A stretch of DNA of 7,559 nucleotides. Source: an uncultured Anaerolineae bacterium (GTDB taxonomy: Bacteria; Chloroflexota; Anaerolineae; Anaerolineales; Villigracilaceae). The notes beneath the pieces were generated by a model. It was not told where the DNA came from and did no database searches. It worked only from the letters and a program-made list of their open reading frames with translations. The stretch is taken from positions 1-7,559 of the forward strand of contig CAIRYE010000141.1 of NCBI GenBank assembly GCA_903882765.1, read 5' to 3'. How positions within the stretch are numbered: position 1 is the stretch's first letter; each line of letters starts with the position of its first letter. The translations under genes were made by a program, and so were the position numbers. Shown here one piece after another: positions 1 through 7,100 of the stretch.

Positions 1-1030
1 ACAGGTGTATGGCGAGAACGGCGGCCCCGGCGGCTTGTTCCACTCCATGCGCGTCATACCCCCCATCCTCGATATCTGCGCCGACGTGATGAAGATCTGT
101 CCCAACGCCACCGCGTTCAACTTTAGCAACCCCATGAGCCGCATCTGCACCACCGTCCACCGCGCCTTCCCCGGCATCAAATTCATCGGCCTGTGCCACG
201 AGATCGGCTCCCTCAGCAAGTACCTGCCTCACATCTTGGGCGTGCCATACGAGGCGCTAGAAGTACGCGCCGCCGGCCTCAACCACTTCAGCTGCGTGCT
301 TAGCGCCAAATACCGTGAGAACGGCAAAGATGCCTACCCTGATATTCTGGAACGCGCCCCGCTCTTTTTCGGCAACATGCCCTCGATGGGCGCTATCCAA
401 GATTACTTCAAAGAGACCGGCCAATGGCCCGAAACCGCCGAAGACCTCTCCGGCTACCCCACCGAAGCCTGGCCCGAGCGCCGCGTCTTCCAGGTGATGC
501 TCGAAAAATTCGGCCTCATGCCCATCACCTCTGATAGCCACTTCGGCGAGTACATTCAATGGGCCTACGATGTCACCGACCACAAAGGCATCCTCGATTT
601 CTACCGCTTCTACAAAGGTTACCTAAGCCAGATCGAGCCAAAATTGGAACTTAAACTACGCGAGCGGGTAGTGCCGATCATCGAGGGCATCCTCACCGAT
701 TCCGGCTACGTGGAAGAAGCCGTCAACATCCCCAACAACGGCCTGATCGAAAACCTGCCAAACTGGATCGCGGTGGAAGTGCCCGCCACGGTCGATAAAG
801 ACGGCGTACACGGCATCCCGATGGGCAAACTGCCATCCGGTTTCGCCGGCTTGCTGCAAAACCAAGTAGCCGTGCACGATCTCACCGCCGAAGCGATCAT
901 TAACCGATCCAAAGCCCTAGCCCTGCAAGCCCTGCTTGTAGACCCGATGGTCAACAACTACGCCAACATCGAAGAAATGCTCGAAACCATGATCACCTAC
1001 CAAGAGAAGTGGTTGGGGTACCTCAAATAA
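1..1030 (+). CDS. Glycoside hydrolase family 4 enzyme (alpha-galactosidase/alpha-glucosidase-like), 5' partial
   Basis: The reading frame is open from base 2 (CAG GTG TAT...) with no start in view, so the GTG at base 5 is an internal codon and the N-terminus is missing. About 342 codons remain; GH4 enzymes usually have about 430-480, so most of the NAD-binding Rossmann fold is lost. Numbering from the GTG codon, visible family features are an NPM turn (N42-P43), the GLCHE segment whose Cys64 matches the metal-binding cysteine, and AGLNHF whose His94 matches the metal-binding histidine. SDSHFGEYIQW (176-186) resembles the HF-EY segment of MelA-type members. Family knowledge: GH4 enzymes cleave glycosides by an NAD+ and divalent-metal dependent redox-elimination mechanism in the cytoplasm. 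The substrate (galactoside, glucoside or uronide) cannot be decided from this fragment. The gene converges on glpK and shares a terminator region with it. Confidence 0.9.
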   Translation, partial: QVYGENGGPGGLFHSMRVIPPILDICADVMKICPNATAFNFSNPMSRICTTVHRAFPGIKFIGLCHEIGSLSKYLPHILGVPYEALEVRAAGLNHFSCVLSAKYRENGKDAYPDILERAPLFFGNMPSMGAIQDYFKETGQWPETAEDLSGYPTEAWPERRVFQVMLEKFGLMPITSDSHFGEYIQWAYDVTDHKGILDFYRFYKGYLSQIEPKLELKLRERVVPIIEGILTDSGYVEEAVNIPNNGLIENLPNWIAVEVPATVDKDGVHGIPMGKLPSGFAGLLQNQVAVHDLTAEAIINRSKALALQALLVDPMVNNYANIEEMLETMITYQEKWLGYLK

Positions 1031-1035
1031 TTGCA

Positions 1036-1090
1036 TAAAAAAACTCCAGCAAGGGACCCAAATCTGATCACTTGCTGGAGTTGATTGTTT
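1036..1090. terminator. Bidirectional intrinsic terminator between convergent GH4 gene and glpK
   Basis: A perfect 12-bp stem is formed by AACTCCAGCAAG (1042-1053) and CTTGCTGGAGTT (1071-1082), with a 17-base loop. On the minus strand the stem runs into seven consecutive T (complement of A at 1037-1043, two of them in the stem), a good U-tract for the glpK transcript 56 bases past its stop. On the plus strand it is followed only by GATTGTTT, a weaker tail for the GH4 transcript, whose stop is 11 bases upstream of the stem. Confidence 0.85.
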
Positions 1091-1137
1091 AATATCATGG
1101 GGGCAAACAATCCCCGCTCCGTCTAACCTAAAAAACC

Positions 1138-2625
1138 CTACCCCTCCACCCAACCAAACGAGCGGGTCACTGCCTTCTTCCAACCGGCATATAGCTCTTC
1201 ACGCTCCCCTTCCGCCATTTGTGGCTGCCACTCGGCAGATCTGGCCCAGTTGGCGCGCAGTTCGTTAAACCCGCCGGGCCACAGCCCAACCGCCAAACCG
1301 GCGGCATAGGCAGCCCCCAACGCGGTGGTTTCCGCTACCTGCGGGCGTATTACAGGCACACCCAGCTGATCCGCCTGAAACTGCATCAGCAAGTTATTGA
1401 ACACCATGCCGCCATCCACCTTTAGAGTGGTAAGCTTCACCCCGCTGTCCTTTTCCATCGCCTCCAACACCTCACGTGTTTGGTAGGCGGTCGCTTCTAA
1501 CGCGGCGCGGGCGATGTGGCCTTTGTTGATGTAGCGGGTGAGCCCCACCATCACGCCGCGGGCGTCACTCTTCCAATAGGGCGCGAACAAACCGCTAAAA
1601 GCCGGCACCAGGTACATACCGCCATTATCCTTCACGGTGAGCGCAAGCTCTTCCACTTCGGGCGCGCTTTTGATCAGCCCTAGGTTATCGCGCAGCCATT
1701 GTATCAGCGCTCCCGCCATGGCGATCGAGCCCTCCAAGGCGTACACCGCCGGCTGGCTGCCGATCTTGTAGCCCACAGTGGTAAGCAAGCCATTGGTAGA
1801 GTGCACCGGGCGGGTGCCGGTGTTAAGCAGCATAAAGCAGCCGGTGCCGTAGGTGTTCTTTGCCTCGCCCGGGCTAAAGCAGGTTTGGCCAAATAAAGCG
1901 GCATGCTGGTCGCCCAGGTCACCGCTGATCTTCACGCCCTCTAAAATGCCCCGCCCCATGCCATACACCTCGCTCGAACTGCAAATGCGCGGCAGTATCG
2001 CCTTCGGCAGGTTCATCAGGCTGATCAGCTCATCATCCCATTGCAGCGTTTCCAGGTTCATCAGCAGGGTGCGGCTGGCGTTGGTCACATCGGTGATATG
2101 CTCGCCGGTCAGGTTCCAGATCAGCCAGCTATCGATGGTGCCAAACAGCAGCTCGCCGGCCTCCGCCAGTTTGCGCAGAGCAGGGTCATTCTCAAGCATC
2201 CACATCACCTTAGGGCCAGAGAAGTAGGTGGCGATGGGCAACCCCGTTTTTGGGCGCAGCCAGTTGGCGCCGCCCTCGGCTGATAGGCGCGCGCACAGGG
2301 TATCGGTGCGGGTATCTTGCCATACGATGGCGTTATGCACCGGCTTGCCTGTAATTTTGTTCCACAATACGGTTGTTTCACGCTGATTGGTGATGCCCAC
2401 CGCCGCCAGTTCGCCTGCGGTACCACCGGCAAGCCGCAACGCGCTGCCGATCACCTCGCGAGTGTTTTGCCAGATCTCCATCGGGTCGTGCTCCACCCAG
2501 CCTGGCTTGGGGTAAATTTGTTGGTGTTCTTTTTGGGCTTGCGCCACAATTTGGCCGTTTTGGTCAAATAGGATGAACCTGGTACTGGTTGTGCCTTGGT
2601 CAATGGCGCCGATGAGGGATGACAT
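1138..2625 (-). CDS. glpK: Glycerol kinase
   Basis: This cytoplasmic enzyme makes sn-glycerol 3-phosphate from glycerol and ATP, feeding glycolysis and phospholipid synthesis. The protein has 495 residues, close to the usual length of about 500, and is complete. The N-terminal phosphate-binding motif DQGTTSTR (9-16), NQRETTVLW (80-88, with the substrate-contacting Arg82-Glu83), VWQDTR (101-106) and GDLGDQHAALFGQ (235-247, Asp239 being the predicted catalytic base) are all present. GTGCFMLLNTG (260-270), PAFSGLFAPYW (341-351) and the second FGGY-family segment around 357-390 also fit. The start is fixed by MSSLIGAIDQG aligning with the family N-terminus and by an AGGAG site 7 bases upstream. 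It lies 21 bases downstream of fmt and is probably co-transcribed with it. No glycerol facilitator or glycerol 3-phosphate dehydrogenase gene is in the window. Confidence 0.97.
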   Translation of the reverse strand: MSSLIGAIDQGTTSTRFILFDQNGQIVAQAQKEHQQIYPKPGWVEHDPMEIWQNTREVIGSALRLAGGTAGELAAVGITNQRETTVLWNKITGKPVHNAIVWQDTRTDTLCARLSAEGGANWLRPKTGLPIATYFSGPKVMWMLENDPALRKLAEAGELLFGTIDSWLIWNLTGEHITDVTNASRTLLMNLETLQWDDELISLMNLPKAILPRICSSSEVYGMGRGILEGVKISGDLGDQHAALFGQTCFSPGEAKNTYGTGCFMLLNTGTRPVHSTNGLLTTVGYKIGSQPAVYALEGSIAMAGALIQWLRDNLGLIKSAPEVEELALTVKDNGGMYLVPAFSGLFAPYWKSDARGVMVGLTRYINKGHIARAALEATAYQTREVLEAMEKDSGVKLTTLKVDGGMVFNNLLMQFQADQLGVPVIRPQVAETTALGAAYAAGLAVGLWPGGFNELRANWARSAEWQPQMAEGEREELYAGWKKAVTRSFGWVEG

Positions 2626-2632
2626 GGGTTTG

Positions 2633-2637
2633 CTCCT
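2633..2637 (-). promoter_or_regulatory. Ribosome-binding site of glpK
   Basis: AGGAG on the minus strand, with 7 bases to the ATG at 2625. It lies in the 21-base gap after the fmt stop codon. It confirms the glpK start and shows that glpK can be translated independently on a shared fmt-glpK message. Confidence 0.85.
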
Positions 2638-2646
2638 AAGATGAAA

Positions 2647-3570
2647 TTATTCGGTGTCCCAATCTTTGTAACCGGCCAAAAAGGCCTTGCCTGCCATCGC
2701 CTTTTTGCCGGCAGGCTGAAGTTCTTCCAACAACAACCAGCCATCGGCGGCGGCAACCGCCGGCAGGCCGGCAACCACCTTGCGCCAGCCGATCTTTGCC
2801 CGCCCTGGCTGCATCGAAACTTTACGCACCTTCAACACCGCCGCCCAACCCTCTAATTGCAGGCTGGTGCCGGGCCACGGGCTGTAAGCGCGCACCTTGC
2901 GTTCTAATACGGCAAGCGGTTCGTTTAGGTTCAGCTGTCCGTCTTCTTTTTTGATCATCCCAATATAGCTCATCCCCTCAGTAGGCTGCGGGGTGGGCAT
3001 GGTTTCGCCGCTAAGGTAGCCAGGCAGGGTCTGCATCAACAGCTCGCCCCCCAAGCTGGAGAGTTTTCCAAAAAGACTGCCGCCGGTTTCATCCGCCGCC
3101 ATCTTAAAGGAGGCCTGCTTGATCATCGGACCGGTATCCAACCCTTCATCCATTTTCATAATGGTCACACCGGCCAGTTCATCGCCCGCCAAAATAGCGG
3201 CCTGAATGGGCGCGGCGCCGCGGTGCTTTGGCAGCAGCGAGGCGTGAATGTTGACGCAGCCATAGCGCGGCAGCTCCAACACATTCTTGCGCAATAGTTG
3301 CCCAAAAGCAGCCACCACGATCAGGTCCGGCGCCCAGGCGCTGAGCTGCTCAAACACACCTGGCTCCTTCAGCTTTTCCGGTTGGATCAGCGGTATCCCC
3401 AGTTCCAACGCGGCAACCTTCACCGGCGGCGGGGTCAGCGTCATACCGCGTCCAGCCGGACGATCGGGCTGGGAAACCACACCCACCACGGCATATTCCG
3501 CCGCCAAGGAGCGCAGCGCCGGTACGGCAAAATCGGGAGAACCCATAAAAACAACACGAAGTTCGTTCAT
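2647..3570 (-). CDS. fmt: Methionyl-tRNA formyltransferase
   Basis: Fmt transfers a formyl group from 10-formyl-tetrahydrofolate to Met-tRNA(fMet), making the initiator tRNA for bacterial translation. The 307-residue length is close to the usual 310-315. The N-terminal formyltransferase domain opens with LRVVFMGSPDFAVPAL (4-19). The catalytic trio is visible as Asn108 and His110 (NIHASLLPKHRGAAPI, 107-122) and Asp145 in DEGLDTGPM (141-149). SLLPKHRG (111-118) is the hallmark signature. The C-terminal OB-fold domain follows a linker near 195-215, with KKEDG (207-211) and AYSPWPGT (228-235). The start is certain: an in-frame TAA lies only 12 bases upstream, and the next Met (9) would cut into the first beta strand. 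No Shine-Dalgarno sequence precedes the ATG. The usual partner def is not next to it; glpK follows instead, 21 bases downstream. Confidence 0.97.
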   Translation of the reverse strand: MNELRVVFMGSPDFAVPALRSLAAEYAVVGVVSQPDRPAGRGMTLTPPPVKVAALELGIPLIQPEKLKEPGVFEQLSAWAPDLIVVAAFGQLLRKNVLELPRYGCVNIHASLLPKHRGAAPIQAAILAGDELAGVTIMKMDEGLDTGPMIKQASFKMAADETGGSLFGKLSSLGGELLMQTLPGYLSGETMPTPQPTEGMSYIGMIKKEDGQLNLNEPLAVLERKVRAYSPWPGTSLQLEGWAAVLKVRKVSMQPGRAKIGWRKVVAGLPAVAAADGWLLLEELQPAGKKAMAGKAFLAGYKDWDTE

Positions 3571-3576
3571 ATTAAA

Positions 3577-3585
3577 ATTTTAACA
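3577..3585 (-). promoter_or_regulatory. Extended -10 promoter for fmt (possible leaderless transcript)
   Basis: On the minus strand, TGT-TAAAAT occupies positions -15 to -7 relative to the fmt ATG: an extended -10 (TGn) followed by a TAAAAT hexamer. If used at normal spacing, transcription would begin at or within a base or two of the ATG. There is no convincing -35 hexamer, as expected for extended -10 promoters, but the surrounding AT-richness makes a chance match possible. Confidence 0.45.
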
Positions 3586-3596
3586 CAAATACGCTA

Positions 3597-3624
3597 TTGA
3601 ATTTTTGATTTTTTGTACTAAAAT
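3597..3624 (+). promoter_or_regulatory. Sigma70-type promoter of the DUF4870 gene
   Basis: TTGAAT (3597-3602) and TAAAAT (3619-3624) are separated by 16 bases in the divergent fmt/DUF4870 intergenic region. The predicted transcription start near 3631 gives a leader of about 20 bases, just long enough to include the ribosome-binding site. Confidence 0.55.
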
Positions 3625-3637
3625 TTAACCTATACCA

Positions 3638-3644
3638 AAAGGAG
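3638..3644 (+). promoter_or_regulatory. Ribosome-binding site of the DUF4870 gene
   Basis: AAAGGAG with 7 bases to the ATG at 3652. It is a strong site and fixes the start codon. Confidence 0.85.
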
Positions 3645-3651
3645 AATAAAA

Positions 3652-3966
3652 ATGACTGAAAATAACACCCCCCAGAACAACGACGACAAGATCTTAGCTG
3701 CTCTTTGCTACCTGTTTCCCTTAGTAGCATTGGTTCTTTTCTTGATGGAGGACAAGAAAAACAACCCGAATTTAAGGCCTCATATCGCTCAGGCCTTAGC
3801 GATGGGCGTATTATTGTTTGCTCTTAGCTTCATCCCCATTATTGGCTGGTTAGCCGATCTGGTTATCGCCATCTACATGATCCTTCTTGCCATCAAAGCC
3901 TACCAAGGCCAAGAAGTCGTCATCCCCATGGTCACCGATTTCGTAAAGAATCAGGGCTGGGCGTAG
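3652..3966 (+). CDS. Small DUF4870-type integral membrane protein
   Basis: A 104-residue protein of unknown function. The N-terminus is polar (MTENNTPQNNDD), followed by a hydrophobic helix at about 14-32. A short charged segment with an R-x-H-x-x-Q-A pattern (RPHIAQA, 42-48) comes next, then a long hydrophobic stretch at 46-82 that probably forms two helices broken near IPIIGW (61-66). The tail after residue 83 is soluble. This plan, with polar start, LAALCYLF-like first helix and His/Gln-Ala before the second helix, matches DUF4870 proteins, which have no established role. The gene has its own promoter, strong ribosome-binding site and terminator, so it appears to be a single-gene unit. It is divergent from fmt and precedes the kinase gene, separated from it by a strong terminator. 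The family call is from pattern memory; that it is a real membrane protein gene is well supported. Confidence 0.82.
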   Translation: MTENNTPQNNDDKILAALCYLFPLVALVLFLMEDKKNNPNLRPHIAQALAMGVLLFALSFIPIIGWLADLVIAIYMILLAIKAYQGQEVVIPMVTDFVKNQGWA

Positions 3967-3977
3967 TATTTATTAAA

Positions 3978-4020
3978 ATAAACAGCCCTCTGCATTGCAA
4001 AATGCATAGGGCTGTTTTTT
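3978..4020 (+). terminator. Intrinsic terminator of the DUF4870 gene
   Basis: AACAGCCCT (3981-3989) pairs with AGGGCTGTT (4008-4016). After a single C/T mismatch, TGCATT (3991-3996) pairs with AATGCA (4001-4006), closed by a GCAA tetraloop of the GNRA class. Six T at 4015-4020 follow (two of them in the stem). It starts 14 bases after the stop codon and is a textbook rho-independent terminator. Confidence 0.93.
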
Positions 4021-4067
4021 GTTTAACGCTCACTTTTTAAGGTAAAAACATTCTGCTGGGTATTGGT

Positions 4068-4098
4068 TTTTTTAATATTATCTTGTAATGTTAAAAAA
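4068..4098. repeat. Imperfect AT-rich palindrome upstream of the kinase gene
   Basis: TTTTTTAATATTA (4068-4080) and TAATGTTAAAAAA (4086-4098) are inverted copies, 12 of 13 positions matching plus one G-T pair, around a 5-base spacer. It overlaps the proposed -35 element of the kinase promoter, so it could be an operator. The simple AT-rich sequence limits its significance. Confidence 0.45.
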
Positions 4099-4118
4099 GA
4101 TCGAATTTGTCCTATAAT
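4091..4118 (+). promoter_or_regulatory. Sigma70-type promoter of the hybrid kinase gene
   Basis: A perfect TATAAT (4113-4118) lies 16 bases downstream of a moderate -35 (TTAAAA, 4091-4096). Transcription would start near 4125, giving a leader of about 50 bases. The strong terminator upstream means the kinase needs its own promoter. Confidence 0.55.
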
Positions 4119-4175
4119 TTTATTTAACATTTATTTTTCAATAGCCTTTCACATTTTAATGAAAGAAATTACGAT

Positions 4176-7100
4176 ATGTTCAAAATATTAAGAACCTTTT
4201 TCCGGATCCCCCAAATCACTCAAGATGAGGAGATCCAACGACAAGTAAATATTCTTCATATCCTTAATCTGTTTGGGGCTACTTCCTCCTTTCTCACTTT
4301 CTTGGGTAATCTTTACGGTGGTTACCCCAATGTCGGCGTACTTGCGTCAAATCTTACCCTTTCGATTACCTTTGTTTTCCTCTTTTTTATGCTGCACGGC
4401 GGGCACATCCGGTTCACCAAGTGGGCAGTAAATATCATTTTCTTTGGTTTGTTGGTCGTCTCAATTTATTTCCAAGGAACGATCCGTACAACCACAACCG
4501 CTTGGCTCGTTATGTTTGTGATCGTCAGCGGTTCCATTTTTGGGCGGCGCGGCATCCTGGTCTCCTCCACGATCAATTCGCTTACCATTCTTCTCTTCAT
4601 CCTTGCCCAAAACAACGGCTATTTACCGATAGCCGTCGCTACGGTCGGGTTCGCGCAGTGGCTCAATCTCACGTTGTTATTTATCATGGTAGGGGTGATC
4701 GCTTTTTCAGGGAATTGGTATCTGGAAAAAGACCTAAAGAAGATCAGATCCGAAAGTGAGGAACGAAAACGGATCAACGATGAACTGTATCTTAGCGGCG
4801 CCCGTAACAAAGCCCTCATCAATGCCATCCCCGACCTAATGTTACGCACCGACTACAACGGCCTCATCTTCGATTTTAAACTAGAGGGTGAAAGCAGCTT
4901 GTTTAACCCGCAACGCCACCTAAATAAGAACATAACCGAGGTCTTTGAACCCGAAACCGCGGCTTCCCTGTTATCGGCTTTAAAAGAAAGCGCTAAAACC
5001 GGCAAACTTCTCTCCCTCGAGTTTAGCCAAAACGATGGCAAAAACATCCATTATTATGAAACCCGCCTGGATGGCAACGAAGACACCAAGGAAGTGATCT
5101 TCATCTTCCGCGATATTTCCGACCGCAAAAACAACGAGATGCAGATCCAGCAATACCGCGACCACCTCGAAGAATTGGTGAAGGAGCGTACCCGCGAACT
5201 AGAGATCGCCCGTGACCTAGCTGAAGAAGCCAACCGCGCCAAAAGCGATTTTTTGGCGATCATGAGCCACGAGATCCGCACCCCCATGAACGGCGTGATC
5301 GGGTTGGCAAATCTGCTGATGATCACCGAGCTAACCAAAAAACAAAGCGATTACCTGGTCCAATTGCGCGCCAGCGGCGAATCGCTGCTCACCATCATCA
5401 ACGATATCCTCGATTTCTCCAAGATCGAGGCCGGCAAATTTACCCTCGAACACATCGATTTCAACCTGGATGACATCTTGCACAGCCTTGCCGAAATGGT
5501 AAGCTACCGCGCCAAAGAAAAAGGGCTGGAATTGGTCTTCAATTCCACCCCAGATGTACCCCTCATGCTCATCGGCGACCCGGTGCGCCTGCGCCAGGTT
5601 TTGCTCAACCTAGTTGGCAACGCCCTCAAGTTCACCGAGGCTGGCGATATCGTCCTCAAGATCCTTCCCATCCGCGATGCCGAAACAACCACTACCTTAC
5701 GGTTTTCCATAAAAGATACCGGCATTGGCATGAGCCCCGAGGAAGTAGGCAGGTTATTCCAACCCTTCACCCAGTCCGATAACTCCACCTCGCGTAAGTA
5801 TGGCGGAACCGGTTTGGGTCTCACCATCAGCAAAAGCATTATCTCGATGATGGGCGGCGATATAAAAGTTGCCAGCGCTCGCGGGCAAGGCAGCACCTTT
5901 AGTTTTGAATTAGAAATGGACAAACAAAAAAATGGAAAGGATACCTTTCCAACCATTACTCCCGACCTGCATGGCTTAAATGTGCTGCTGGTAGAAGACA
6001 ATATCGATGCGGCCTACTTTCTGGAAAAAGTAATGGTCTCGCTTACCTTTAGCATCCATTCTGCCACAACCGCGGCGCAAGCCCTCGATTTTTTGGTTGC
6101 CTCCTCCACTACCAGCACAGCCTACGATATGATGGTGTTGGATATGACCCTGCCAGGAGATATGGATGTGGTCGATTTTGTAAATACGATCTCCAATCGC
6201 CCCGATATCAAACTGCCGCCAACCCTCTTCCTCTCCCCGTCGGCCGAAGCCTCTTCTAAAATATTCCTGGAACAATCACACGCGGTGATCAAGCCCCTCA
6301 CTTCCTCAAGCCTTTTTGATGGCATCATGGAACTATTCGGCCATAAAGTTAGCTCCTCGGCAGAAACCAGCCGGCGTAACATTCGCTTGGAAGAAAAATT
6401 TGCCTTCAAAGGCCGCAAAGTGCTCTTGGTGGAAGATAATGACATCAACCAACTGGTCGCGAAAGAGATCCTAGAAAAATTGGGGCTGGTCGTTCAGATC
6501 GCTGGTGACGGCTACCAAGCTCTGGAATGTGTAGCCAAGGAACAATACCACCTGATCTTAATGGATATCCAAATGCCGGGGATGAATGGGTATGAAACAA
6601 CCCAAAAAATTCGCGCCTTGCTGCAAAACACCCCCTCGCAATTTTTGCCCATCATCGCCATGACGGCCCACGCCCTGATCGGCGACCGAGAAAAAGCCTT
6701 CAACGCCACCCTCAACGATTACGTCACCAAACCCATCGACATCGCCGAGCTAACCAAAGTCCTCACCAAATGGATCCCATCCACCTACGGGAATTTGAGC
6801 CAAGTCAGCGCGCCGCAAACCCAAACAGATTCCCTCCCCGCGGCCACCCAACCCCCTGCGGTCCATGCCGAATATGATCGTGAGGCTGCCCTAGTACGCC
6901 TCAGCCGCAAAGAAGAACTATATGGCAGATTGCTGGCGATGTTCAAAACCGAGGCAGCCTCCTTTTTCCCTCGTTTTTCCGCCGCCATCGCCGAAAACAA
7001 CCTCGAGCATGCTTTGCATCTAGCGCACAACCTAAAAAGCACCTCCGGCACCATCGGCGGGGTCGCCCTGCAAAAAGCCGCCGCCAAGCTGGAATCAGCC

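Noticed and set aside
5..1030. GTG at base 5 as the true start of the GH4 gene
   Set aside because: The frame is open to the window edge, the GH4 Rossmann region is missing upstream, and the segment right after it (YGENGGPGGLFHSMR) is already internal conserved sequence.
1853..2227. 124-codon open frame on the plus strand opposite glpK
   Set aside because: It is antisense to conserved glycerol kinase sequence, has no ribosome-binding site and its translation matches no recognisable family.
4021..4175. Possible riboswitch in the leader of the kinase gene
   Set aside because: The predicted leader is only about 50 bases of AT-rich sequence, and no conserved riboswitch core was recognisable.
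5504..6001. 165-codon open frame on the minus strand inside the kinase gene
   Set aside because: It lies opposite the well-conserved HATPase domain, has a low-complexity Ser/Arg/Pro-rich translation and no recognisable domain; it is a shadow of the kinase codons.
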